Source: Pinus tabuliformis (lineage: Eukaryota; Streptophyta; Pinopsida; Pinales; Pinaceae). Taken from it: 64,000 nt of DNA. The notes under the pieces are model-generated. The model made no database searches. It was given only the letters and a program-made list of their open reading frames with translations, and was not told where the DNA came from. This document shows, one piece after another, positions 10,860-21,817 of this stretch; positions within the stretch are counted from its first letter, which is position 1; every line of letters begins with the position of its first letter. Position numbers and translations under genes: made by a program. The stretch spans positions 451,422,014 through 451,486,013 of the forward strand of contig CM062810.1 of assembly GCA_031772625.1 (NCBI GenBank), written 5' to 3'.

Positions 10860-12121
10860 AAGCAGAATTGTAAGGAAGAGTGCCTCGTTCACTTGGATCA
10901 GGGGCAACCTGTTCAAACTTGGCCCCGATCAGATCTTAAGGCGTTGTGTAAGGGAGGAGGAAGTCTTTGACATCCTCCTAACCTGTCATGATGGGCCTTG
11001 TGGAGGAAATTTTGTAGCCAAGAGGACTGCCTTCAAAATTCTACAGGCAGGCTACTATTGGTCCATGCTTCATCAAGATGTCAAGAGATATATCAGCCAA
11101 TGTGACCGATGCCAAAGGATGGGGAAGCCAACCCCAAGGGACGAAATGCCTCTCCAACCTCAAGTGACTCTTGAACCATTCGAGAAGTGGGGCATGGATT
11201 TTTTGGGTCCTATCAATCCTCCTTCAAGGCAAAGGTCTTACATCATTGTGTGCACAGAATATCTGACAAAGTGGGAAAAAAACCAAGGCAATCAAAGCAG
11301 CAACAAAAGAAAAGGTTGCTGAGTTTTTAAGAGAAAACATCTTCTACAAATTTGGCTACCCAAGAGAGCTAGTAACCGATCAAGGAAGCCAGTTCACCTC
11401 CAACTTAATTGAAGATTTGCTTGCTCATCACAAGATCAAGCATAAGACTTCCACCCCCTATCATCCTCAAGCAAATGGGCAGGTGGAAGTCACCAATAGA
11501 GCATTAGAAGAGATTTTGACTAAGTTGGTGAGCAGCAGCAGAAAGGATTGGGCAGATCGCCTAGTTGAGGCCACCTGGGCTTACAACACCACTTGGAAGA
11601 CCACAATCGGTTTCACACCTTATGAACTGGTCTATGGGAAGAGAGCTTTGCTATCAATTGAGTTCGAGTACAACACATTGAGGATGGTAGCTCAGCTGGA
11701 CCTAGATCTCAACCATGCCCAACAAGAAAGGTTATTGCAGCTGAATGGGCTAGATGAACATAGAATGCGGGCCCTTCTCCACTCAGAAGTGGTTCAACTT
11801 CAGAGGAAGATATGGAATGACCGGCACCTCAATGACAAGTAATTCCAATCGGGAGATTGGGTGCTGTTGTATGATTCCAGACACAAGGATTTCAAGGGGA
11901 AGCTGAGGACAAGATGGTTAGGGCCATATGCAGTGGAGAAGTGTAATGATAATGGGTCTGTTCTTATCCGGACCATCGATGACGAAGCCATCCCCATGCT
12001 CGTCAATGGGCATCGACTAAAGATCTACAGGAAACCTCTTTCGAGGCAAGAGTTCATCAAAACTGTGGAAAAATCAGTGCTGGTCATAGAGAAGGTTTCT
12101 GCCTCTGTTTTGGGCATACCC
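10860..12121 (+). pseudogene. Element A integrase
   Basis: The HHCC zinc-binding domain is at about 10985-11125 (His-Asp-Gly-Pro-Cys-Gly-Gly, then Cys-Asp-Arg-Cys). The catalytic core begins with the Gly-Met-Asp-Phe-Leu-Gly motif at about 11193 and includes Val-Thr-Asp-Gln-Gly near 11370 and the Asn-Gly-Gln-Val-Glu motif near 11475. A Gly-Pro-Tyr motif of the GPY/F C-terminal module is near 11925. It inserts the DNA copy into the host genome. No chromodomain is seen, as expected outside the chromoviruses. The copy is broken. Confidence 0.92.
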
Positions 12122-12127
12122 TGAGCA

Positions 12128-12385
12128 TCCAAAAAAAAAAAAAGAGAGAAAAAAAAAGAAGAAGAAGAAAACAATCATAATAAAAAGATCCTTGGGTGAA
12201 AACCTTTCTGAGGCTCCCAAGGCAGATGGTAGGGGTGAAAACCTCATTGAGGCGGCCCTGCTGTCTCTCTGAAAAAATTGGAATAAAAACAAAAAATACC
12301 GTTGGGTGAAAACCTTTGTGAGGCGCCCAAGGCAAATAGTAGGGGTGAAAACCTCATTGAGGCACCCCTGCTGTCTCGTCAAAAA
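12128..12385 (+). repeat. Tandem hairpin-forming repeat after integrase of element A
   Basis: After an A/AG-rich tract, a unit of roughly 110 bp occurs twice (about 12190-12290 and 12302-12380). Each unit contains GGGTGAAAACCTTT...GAGGC...CCCAAGG and then AGGGGTGAAAACCTCATTGA followed by CCCTGCTGTCTC. The CTTGGG/CCCAAG and AGGGGTG/(C)CCCT arms can pair, so each unit could form two hairpins. It lies just after pol and before the extra gene. Confidence 0.8.
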
Positions 12386-14119
12386 AAAAAGAAGGAAAAG
12401 AAAAAAAGAGGCAGAAACAAAAAAATAGGCTCAAGCTTTGGAGATTAATTCAGGTTGTAGGTCTTCCATGCAGAAAAGGAGGCCTCTCAACTCAAGGATA
12501 AGGGTCCCTACCATGCTACCAGGTGACCTCACCAGCACTCCCTCCAGAAACACTCATCTCTTCCAAGGTTTGGACACGGTCTGGTCATAGTTTAGCCTCC
12601 TAGAGGAAGCTACAAGACTTTCTACAGGAAGTTCTGTATTTCTACAGGGAACTTCCTGTAGAATCTTGGGATAGGCCAGGACAGACTGTGTAGAATAATT
12701 TGAAACTCGAAGTCCAATAAGGATGCATGCAACCAATGTTTTTCTCCATCACCCACTACTGTCGCCTCCTTCCACCACCATTGCTGCCATACGATTGAAA
12801 TACCTGCGCAGTCAAACTAGAACGTTGGACTCTCAGAAGAAATCATTTTCAAATGAAAAACAAAGCATGCAGAGGCCACTGTGCTACCTGTCAAGGCAAT
12901 CTGAATACCCTGCAACTGTGAACGTGACTCCACCATTTCAGCATACACCTGAGGAGGAGAAACAACTACAGGATGTCCTACAGGAATCCTATAGCAGTTG
13001 ATCCGGCTAGAGCGCACGTCATGAAGATACCTGAAACTTGTGAGCCGGCACATGCACCATCCACAGCCAAGCAACCGGTCCCGTAACCAGCAGAAGCTAG
13101 TGAAAAGGATCTCTCATGCTCGTGCACAAAGCGGATCCATCACCCTCATCCTGAATCATGAGAAAAATGACATCACAGCCGCACAGGTAAGTGCCTCACC
13201 CTGTTTCGTCAAATTACATGAATAATGCTTTAAAATGTGTGTAAAAATGAAAATGAATGGGTTGAGCAAGTTGGGTAGCCATTCAACTGGCCACCACAAC
13301 CAGCTCGACGGCCTCGTCTGATCTGAAAAGCTTTGGGTGTGTCGACAAGGCAGGAAATGGACACGTGGGAAGAGTCCAGTCGGAGAGAATCGGTGATCTA
13401 ACAGGAGTGGCGGCGCTAGATATGCAGGGAATGATTTGGCGGTCAGGCAGACATGCAGTGGAATGATCACAGATGACATCGGCCAACGGGCCGACAGGGA
13501 CAGCTCACCCCCGCGCCACGAGTTCCGCAGAGATTCAAATCTACCGGCTAGATCGCGTATGGTGCACTACACTCATTATTCCAGCCACTTTGTAGCCGAG
13601 TACGCATCCGCAATTTCCTGAAGGTTGATACTCCAAGTTCTTGGCCTGTTCAAACGTCCTGTTATTGCACAGATGGCCCAGAACCGCTGAAGCGCTCCCC
13701 AGAACCCGTGCACGACTCCTACAGGAAGCTCAATGTTATGGAGAAATCAAACTGTTCACGTCAAAGGTGGCAAGTCTGGAACGAGGTAAGCCTGAACATA
13801 GTCCTCCCATGCAATTGGTTCGAAATGTGGTGAATTCGACGTATCAAAGGGGTAGAAAACCGTAAATTTCAGTCTGTGCATGAATTTGCAAGTGTCTTCT
13901 TATTTCTGCATGAGAATTGTTGTCGTCGTGTATATGCGGGATTTTCTATAGGGTTTGTTTCATAATTGAGCCACTGTCAAGGCTCATCTGTAGACAGTCA
14001 TAAATTTATAAACTGTGTGCATGATAAAGGCGTAACTCTGTGCTCTGTCTGAGGAAATCCCAAAGGTCCATATTTTTATACGTGCCAGCCAGCTCAGGCC
14101 ACCACAGCAAGCTTTTACC
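12386..14119 (+). other. Element A spacer between integrase and extra gene
   Basis: I see no coding block here that I can support. The stretch holds several TTCTACAGGA-type motifs (near 12618, 12640, 12966, 12977 and 13717). It also holds a perfect 9-bp inverted repeat at 12640-12663 and two donor-like sequences, CAG/GTAAGTG at 13184-13193 and GAG/GTAAGC at 13783-13791. It may be the leader or intron of a spliced message for the downstream gene, as described for env-like genes of some Athila relatives. That is inference. Confidence 0.45.
12640..12663. repeat. Perfect inverted repeat built from the TTCTACAGG motif
   Basis: TTCTACAGG (12640-12648) and CCTGTAGAA (12655-12663) are separated by 6 nt, giving a 9-bp stem. 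Another sense copy lies about 20 bp upstream. Confidence 0.75.
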
Positions 14120-16934
14120 ATGCCGGGTGGGTTCATCAGGAAAGAGCCTACAGACTCAAGGAAGGTACGGGAAACCCCTGAGGTGGTAGACCTGTTTTCT
14201 CGTGCATGGTGGATGTCATTCTGTGACAAGCTTCAAGGTCACGATGACGAGGTTGCAGAGGAATTCTTGCGATCCTTGCAACCAAAGTCCAAAACGTTGG
14301 TTTTTGTCAACTTCAGACGTTTGACCCTCAGACTTACCCCACAGTTCATTAGCAGGGTCACTGATCTACCGATGGGGGTACCTTGGGATAAGGAGGAGAG
14401 AAAACTAGGCCAGAAGGCTAAGAAGGAATTCTTTTTGCCGAAGGAGCAATTCTCAGAAGATAAGAATGGAGTGCGAAGAACCAACCTACAGCCGTTCTGG
14501 AGTGATGTCAGCCTCCAAATTATGAAGTATATCACGTGTGAGGGGTGATTCAACATCGTGTATGGATACCATTTTCGGCTGCTCACAGAACTTGGACACC
14601 AAATGGACCTACCCTCAGAGAAAAATTTGAGCATCCCTTACTTCCTCCTGCAGTCCATGACCGAGTGTGCCACTAAGTTGAGAGAGGGGATGCTAGATTA
14701 GATAGCCCATCATGGGCTCATTAATCTCCTCGTGGAAGATGCACTTCACACGTATACCATCCCTCTCTCCTGGGAAACCTTCCGAAATTTGACTAAGGAT
14801 GATGACATCCGAGTGCTGGCTGAGGAGCTCACCTCCTCCACCAGCGAGGATAAGGAACCAATTCAAATAGAGAAGAAAGAGAAAGGCCAAGAAAACATGG
14901 CCAAAGCACCAAAGAAAGAGCACAAGGGGAAGCAAGAGGAAAAACAAGCTGCCAAAACAGAGGGTGACAAAACCACATTAACCCCCAGGGAGAAACGACT
15001 ACAGAGCAGGGTGGAAAGGACTGAAAAGGTCCATGTCAGTGAGGGCACCTCTAAGGCAGCCTCAGCAAAATTGGAAGAAAAAGCACCCTCAGCCAAGCAG
15101 GCTAAAATGGTGCCATCTGTTTCAATAGGAAAATTGAAAACAACTTCTACAGGAAGCCAGAAATTAGCCACTACAGGGCTTTCTACAGGAAGTCCTAAGA
15201 AAAGAACATAGAAGGATAAGACGGATGAAATTCTTGCTCGGGAGGCAGTAGCTATGTTGGCCACCCTAAGTACCTCCCCCAAGCCAAAGGATAAATGCAA
15301 AAGGGAGATTCCTCTGTATTTCAAAGCGAGGAGAAGTGTGAGAAAACTAGCAAGCCCCAACCTCCATCTAAAGACCCAATTACCGTCGAAGACACCACTA
15401 ACTCGCCAAGGGAGAAGTCCCCCTCCAAAGTATCAGTCACTTATGAGTGAGGGAGCCCCAAGACAACTACCTGGAGGGAGAGAATGGAAAGGTCGGCATC
15501 AAAAACCCCTCTACAGGATGTTGAAGCAGTTCTACAGGAAACTTTAGCCAGGCTCAAGGAGACCGAAAGAATGGACGGGGAGGCAGCCACCTCACCACAA
15601 AGGGAAGCAGAGGTAGAACACATCATGGACCCTAGCCCCTAGCCTAGCTTGAGCTCTTATTATAACTTTTTGGAGGCTGGGAGAATTATCCCACAAAAAT
15701 TCACAGTACCGCTCTTCTTTGCATTGGAAGAAGAAAGAGTACGGACCCACACATGGATGAGGATAGCTAAATCTAAAGGAGTAGCAGATATAGGCCCCTT
15801 GGAGGAATAAATCAAGGAGGAAAGAAGGGAATTAGCTATGGCCAAGCACGTGGGAAACTGCGAGCGAGTATTTCTACAGGAAGAGAATGAGAAGCTCAAA
15901 CTGCAGCTATAGGAACAGAAGAAAGAAAGGGGCACAACCTCAGAGGACATTATAGCAGAACCTCAAGGAAAAGAAGGAATGCAAGCTGGTCTTGAGGAAC
16001 TAAACCAATATCTACAGGAAAGGGAACTACAAGCAGACGTAGAGATACAAGCTCTCAAACAACAGTTGCAAGAAAAAGAGGCACAACAGGCCTGCATGGC
16101 CAATTGGGCTATGGATGCTCTACAATGTAGGTAGCCACCAAATCTTATGGCCTATACCTACGGGAGTAGTGGTTGCAATTCCAGATTAATGCATTAGCAT
16201 AGAGGGGTATCTCTTAGATCCAAAACCCCCAGCAGTTCACAGATTTATGCAATAGTAGCTCCTCAGAGGACAAGGCCAAGCTATCAGAGTTCTACCTCCA
16301 TAATTTTGCCCTTCCTAATGTAGCTTCATGGGATCCCAACACAGTTGTGGGAGATATGCAGCTAATGGCATTTACCTCATGGTTAAACCACGAAGAAAAG
16401 AGAGCGACAGAGGTCAAAGATGTTATGAACCGGGAGTTACATGAACCACTGTTAGTCAGAGCAGAGCCAGGGGACCCCACTGCATTGATATCCGCCCACC
16501 AACACCTAACAACCAACCCGCAGGCTTTACTAAAATATATGGATCAGCAGGCTCAGGCTATAGCACATTTCGAGGATATGGAGTGACTACTAGGGGACAA
16601 TTGTGTTCACGCTTCTACCCGGAGGTGGAACACATTGTCCCACAGCCTCAAAATCAAGGAATATCACACTCCAACTAGAATGAGGGACGGCCTAGTACAG
16701 GTACCTCTCTACAAGAAGTCCATGCAGAACCTCCAGGCCAGCTGGATCGGCCTCAAGCTAAGCCCACCTTTGCTTCTGGGATTGGTAGAAGGAAGCACAC
16801 AAAAAGAAGAACATAAGCAATGGGAAGAGGTGGAAAATAAGGCCGGGTTCCATGATAGTGAGGAGGATACTACTTCAGAAGCTTGGGATGTGAGAGTGGC
16901 GGTTAAAGCAATGAAGGACGAGGAGCTGGATTAG
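14120..16934 (+). pseudogene. Element A extra 3' gene (env position), function unknown
   Basis: This is a long coding region between integrase and the 3' LTR, where Athila elements keep their so-called env-like gene. The N-terminal block (14120-14700) looks globular and includes a Leu-Thr-Pro-Gln-x-Ile-Ser motif, Trp pairs and charged helices. It loosely recalls plant retroelement proteins annotated as putative plant transposon protein. The middle (14850-15550) is Lys/Glu/Ser/Thr-rich and probably disordered. The rest (15660-16100) is helical, and the C-terminal block (16290-16934) has a Gly-Leu-Lys-Leu-Ser-Pro-Pro motif shared with element F at about 26170. I see no clear signal peptide or transmembrane helix, so envelope function is not supported. 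Several interruptions are present. Confidence 0.7.
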
Positions 16935-16960
16935 TTGCTCAAGGATGAGCAATCATTTTA

Positions 16961-16969
16961 GCAGGGGGG
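16961..16969 (+). other. Polypurine tract of element A
   Basis: GCAGGGGGG lies 3 nt before the 3' LTR. Element F has a related tract (AGTAGGAGGG) in the same place at 26384-26393. Plus-strand DNA synthesis would start here. Confidence 0.7.
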
Positions 16970-16972
16970 TGA

Positions 16973-19069
16973 TGATGAGCCCCAAATTTGGTAACATTTT
17001 GGGCTCATTTGGCCTAACTACCCTTGCTCAATCCTTCATTTTTCATAACTTATGCATTATTTTTTAGTATGTTTATGTCATTTGTACGAATAAGGGTAGT
17101 CACTATTCCTAGGTGGCTAACACGTGCTCATTTCAGGATTTTTTGACACATGTTGAAGCAAAACCGAGCAGACATGGGCTAGGAGACAGCCAAGCTTGGG
17201 TTGAGGATTCGTAGGGGGTTTGTCTATGGCATTAAATAGCCTCCCTCGGGATCTTCACCCCCAACTCCGAGCTCCAAAGGCCACCAAAACCGGATATAGA
17301 AGGCAGCCAAGCAGATTTCTTGGAAGGAGCTGTTCACTTACAGTTTGGGTAGCCAAGTCCCTTAGATTTAGGAGGCCAGCTAGGGCCTCGTAGTGTATAA
17401 ATGTTAAGGCTTCAACCTTCAAAAAAGACTTTTTGAAAAAATCTTGCATATTCTGCACTACGTGCTGCTAGCTCTGTTTTGTTCTTTTGTAGCCATTATT
17501 GGCATAACTCTTGACTTATGATTTTTTTTTATAATGGGAAGTAGTCAGATTTGATATTAGCTCTGAGTTTTTTATAGGAGCCATAGCTCTCGAGGTTGGG
17601 CCCAACTTGAGAGCCTAGGGCCTCCTTATTTGTATTGTTATCTTTCCTTTCAGCACTATGATTTTCCTTTTATGCATCTGAAACGAAGTTTGTTGAGCTA
17701 GATTTAGTTGTGTTGCTTAAATAGGTTATTGTTGAGGAATAGAATTACTTCAGATGTGTAGAACTGATTGATAAGATAAAGATTGATAAAATCTCCATAA
17801 AAGGGTTTCCTGCACTCTCAGTTTCACCTCTCCCTATTGGATCAGGGGCTGGAATTGTGGAGCCAATGCTGCTCAACATAAACACTAGTTTGCTTGACCA
17901 TGCAATCATAGGTGTAATGTTTTTCATTTGTAGAAGTTAGTCATGCATTTAGAAATTTTTAGATGTTCCTTTGATAAAGTGTTTTACATGGTTCTCTTTG
18001 GAAATAAAGCTGTTGTTCATTTGTTTCATTGATAGTTTGGATAGATTAGCTAAGATTTCGATTGTATGCAGCATTTGGTTGATTCAGTTAAGTGCACACC
18101 GTGCAAGGCTTATCCATATTTCTCTCATCCACCTAAGCTTCATCCAGGCCAGCTGCTCCATCTCCTAGTCAGCTTCTTCATCTCACAACTCCTTTTTTGT
18201 CCACGTAACCCTACCTTTTTGCTCTTCCATTGCCTTAGCCTTCCTTAAGACAAGTTAGCTCTCCACACCCTCTCATCACTTCATCCATCAGTGATTGGGT
18301 CATCTTAGACCCCTACCATACCTCCCTATCCATTCATGCATCCTCTTTCACTCATCCATCCTCCAAAATCCAATGTCAGAACATCCTGTAGAACTTTCTG
18401 AACATCATGTAGAAATCCCTGAAACATCCTGTAGAACCCCTGCAGACTTCCTATAGAAGCTCACAAGTGAGGTTGATGGATAGCCAAACTTGGTGAAACT
18501 CTCTGGAAGGGCGTTAGGGACTCCTTAGACCCTCTCTGAACCTTCCCAACCTTTTCCAAGCATTTCTCCTCCTTGATCCACCCCTGCACAGTAAGAAGCC
18601 AGTTAAAAGTACACGTATGATAATTTTGATAACGTAACCAAAAATACAAAAAATGTGTTCTTTAGATAGAGATAGCATAGGCATGTGCATTTCACCTTTG
18701 TAGAAGTAATGGCATCTTCTTCAAAAGTTTGCATCCTCTCCTTTGCATCAGTAGGACTAGCTGGTAGAATTAGGGTTTGCTAGGGTTTATGTTACTCTTT
18801 GAATTTCAGTTTCTTTCTGCAAGTAGATCAGCTTCCTTTGAGTTAGCTTCCATCCATCAGGTATAAAGCTTCTTCTAAGAGCTCATAGAAGTTGGCTTGA
18901 GCCCCTAGAGGACTTGTGCTAGCTGACCAAGTGACAACTGCGGCAAGAGCTAGTACTTGTGCATACAGCACTGTCGCTTCCAAGTTTGTTATGAGCTATT
19001 GGGTTGATAAGAGTAAAGAAGGGAGTCCCAGGAGTTGCAGCATTATTTCTGCAATACTGGAGCCCACCA
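16973..19069 (+). repeat. Element A 3' LTR
   Basis: It starts TGATGAGCCCC and ends GCCCACCA. A TATA box is at 17396-17402 and a CCTGTAGAA-type cluster at 18385-18458. It is a few percent different from the 5' LTR. Confidence 0.95.
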
Positions 19070-19074
19070 TCTAC
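19070..19074. repeat. Target-site duplication of element A, right copy (TCTAC)
   Basis: Perfect match to 4220-4224. Confidence 0.92.
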
Positions 19075-20600
19075 TACAAAAATCAGAGCCTGCAAGTTCT
19101 CTTCCTCTTCACCTATTTGAATGTTGACTTCCTTGCCTTTTTCTTCCATTGTTAACTTACTATGCCACGGATTCCTCGGGGACATGCATAATGGTCCCAT
19201 TTCTTGCTTATCTTTCTTCGGCCTTGGCGTCTCGGTTGATTTAGGGATTTATGTCATAGAACTAGTTGCCTTTGGGAACATCGTGGACCATGGGGGTCTG
19301 CGTAACCTAACCGGTAGTTCCTTCTTCAATGCCCAACCCACCCTTAGTGGTCGTCATCATTTTTGTACTATATGTGATATTTCGTGAACTTAAAGGCTCT
19401 ATTATCTCTCGGCTGGCAACACTTTGCACTCCGTTCAACCGCTCAAATCTCAATTGACCAAGTGTTTTCTGTTGGCTAGATCTTGGAGTTTTATAGCACC
19501 TTTTGAATTCAAATTTGACCATTCCCCCCAATTCTGGGCCATCAATGCTTTCTTGGCTGCATATTTTCCAAAATCTTGCCCATAAATCCCATCTTAAATG
19601 CCCGTTGCCCACTCCATTTGGGCTTAAATCGGACATCCCTTCATGAACAGTGACACCAATGGTCACTTCCCAGCCTATCCATGGGGCAGCGCATCCCCCC
19701 TTATGTAGGTGCGAACCTTGTGAAAGGCTATTCCTACGCACCCCCATTGGAGCGCACAGCTCCCAGGCAGAATAATTTATAGTCTTGCACTCCCTTTCAG
19801 CTGCCTGGAGTGCTAACACTGTTCTTTCGATGGCTAGTGAGGTGGTTGCACCACCTATTCAAGGCTCCATCTCATCCCCCCATATAGTCCATGGAAAATC
19901 CACATTTGTCCTCGTGGTAGTTGTCGCTGCGCACTCTATTGTATTTAGTGTGCTCCCCTGGTTACTCCATTTGGTGATATGTGGTCCTAGCCATGGTAGT
20001 AGACTAATTAAATCTTGGCGATAATCCTGTAATTGATTAGTATGATCATCTGCACCTTGCCTTGCCATGCTTGGTTTATCGATTAGAATTTCTCACTTGA
20101 TCTCATTTTCTAGCCTCTTGACCTCTGCATCGATCAAAATGCTTTTCTTTCTTAGCCGTGCCTGGTCCTTTTCAAGTTCGCGAAGTCTAAGGTTCCCTTG
20201 CTGAATGTCATTCTGAAGTGTTATGTGTTCCACTCCACATAGCTATGTGATTTCCTCATCCCGGGCTTCATGCACTATCACACTTATAGGTGCTATTACA
20301 TGTGGATTCATCTTCGCATGCTTCTCAGAGATTACGGTCCTTACTTCATTCTTCCTCCTTGGAATTGTTTTCGCGGTTAGGGTTTTGCATATGGTCCCTT
20401 AGTCCCATTGAACTGCTGGTACACGCAAGTCCCAGTCAGTGCATCTCACTTGGTGAACCTTGTTCAGCACGTCATATATCTTGTCGAATGCTCCTCAATG
20501 GATAACCTTTGGCGCACTTTTCCTTTCGTGTTGTTGCATTGTGTTCTGATTCTTTATCCTAGGAGTGTTGTGTGCTTGGGCGGGCTGCATTTCATATGTG
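19075..20600 (-). pseudogene. Element B: region upstream of the A insertion, extra gene and possible integrase tail
   Basis: On the minus strand, about 19307-20070 contains a Trp-Leu-Gly-Pro-His segment. It resembles the Trp-Leu-Gly-Pro-Tyr of the integrase C-terminus in element E near 31880, and the extra region follows it. Between about 20070 and 20600 the translation is charged and helical and I do not recognise a domain. No RT or integrase catalytic core is visible. The copy is heavily decayed, so these alignments are tentative. Confidence 0.45.
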
Positions 20601-20608
20601 TGTACCCA

Positions 20609-20848
20609 TCAGGAAAGGTGGGTGTGTATGATGTTTTTCCCCTCGTAATCGAATATCATCCATAGCTGGGGTTTTCCAAATCGTAGGTGCATCCTGTTTC
20701 TGTATTTGCGCCAATCCTTGAAACTCTGCCAGTGCGTGCCCCACCATCTCGCGGGCGTAGCGCGCATTGCCATTTTCAGAGTGTCAAAACGATGTTGTTC
20801 TCGTACTTCGCCCTCCAATTTGTTCAGAAAGTCATCCATCGTTGTCAA
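20609..20848 (-). pseudogene. Element B: Gag-like block downstream of protease
   Basis: The encoded stretch has a Met-Ala-Met-Arg-Ala-x-x-Ala-Arg-Trp-Trp motif, then Trp-x-x-Phe-x-x-Trp and an Arg-Phe near the end. This spacing resembles the retrotransposon Gag core. It lies just downstream of the protease on the element's strand. Element E has a similar block (Ala-Arg-Trp-Trp-Gly-Thr-His) at 41650-41847, also downstream of its protease. Two families sharing the arrangement makes chance less likely. Whether it is a true Gag domain needs a profile comparison. Confidence 0.5.
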
Positions 20849-20875
20849 CCAATCATACCTAGGTAGATCCCTTAT

Positions 20876-21673
20876 CTATGTGGTTATGCAACGTAGTGAT
20901 CTTATCATCATGTTGCAATTAAGCATTGTTACTTCGTGTAGCCGATTCTCCCATCGCTCTATTTCTTCGTTTGAATCCGAAGTGCAGGATCTTTCGCACT
21001 CCCACAGGATCCTACCATCTGTATTTGGGTTCACCGAATCCTTTTCTTGCATGGTTATCTTGTAGATACAATTGAGATCATCATCGCTATCATCATCGTG
21101 CACTGGTTTAGTGTATCGCGCTCCTTCAGTCAGATCTAGTGGTACTACTACACATAGTGACTTTTTCTCAAAGATTATTTTGCGCTTCTTCAAATTTATG
21201 ACTCCATTCATATTAGTGTCCCAATCTATGCCCAGTAGCGTGGGATAGGGATTGCTGTCATCGAAAATCTTTATCACTTTGAAATTTTCCAATGCGCTCA
21301 CACCCTCAATATCCATCATTACCCCTTGCAATCGCTCCATGGGGAGGATCTTATGCTGGTTTCCCATTCGTAATTGAATAGGAGACCATTGTAGCGTGGG
21401 TCTACCCATGTGTTCCCACGTTTGTTTTGGTAGTACATTCACGTCCAATCTGAGATCGAGGATTACTTGATCCATTTCATACTCATCGATTTGCATAGCC
21501 AACCTAATTTTCCTTCCTATGCACAATGCATGCTTTCCAAATTCCCGAACCGCACGTGGTTCTCCTGACCCCGCACACCTAGTGATAAGTTCCTGTAGTC
21601 CTTTTACTACCTTGTTGTCACGCAACAGTTTCATGCATGTCTCCAGAAAGGTAGTGAGCATTGAAGGATCCAT
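20876..21673 (-). pseudogene. Element B protease region
   Basis: This is a retropepsin-like region. An Ile-Leu-Asp-Leu turn followed by Asp-Val-Asn-Val-Leu-Pro and a Thr-Trp is at about 21430-21475. An Asn-Pro-Tyr-Pro-x-Leu-Leu-Gly-Ile-Asp-Trp motif near 21220-21255 corresponds to the ILG motif of the fold. An acidic stretch follows (several Asp near 21085-21105). Upstream, a helical segment carries paired basic residues. The same order is seen in element E at 42050-42610. The identification is by motif order. Confidence 0.7.
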
Positions 21674-21817
21674 CCCTGGTTCTAGTGGATCCTTACTACC
21701 TGAAGTGGAGGCCTCCGGGAAGCTCTTCTAAGCTTCCATGAACGTCTCCTTCATGCACTCCAAATCAAATTTAGGTTCCTTTATAGGAGCCTTGTGAACC
21801 CATGCACTTCCTTCTAT

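Larger units (their letters stand above)
4225..19069 (+). mobile_element. Element A: Athila-like Ty3/gypsy retrotransposon, about 14.8 kb, structurally complete but broken
   Basis: Two LTRs of about 2.1 kb (4225-6323 and 16973-19069), a tRNA-Asp-type primer-binding site, gag, protease, RT, RNase H, integrase, an extra 3' coding region and a G-rich polypurine tract are present in canonical order. Perfect TCTAC target duplications flank it. The tRNA-Asp primer, the DLGA-type protease motif and an extra gene after integrase all fit the Athila lineage. It inserted into the extra region of element B in the opposite orientation. About 12 differences separate the first 500 bp of the two LTRs, so it is moderately young. 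All coding parts are present as recognisable blocks, but the copy has on the order of ten or more interruptions and should be treated as a fossil. Confidence 0.95.

Noticed and set aside
14120-16934. Calling the extra gene of element A an envelope gene
   Set aside because: The position fits the Athila env-like gene, but I see no signal peptide, fusion peptide or transmembrane helix.
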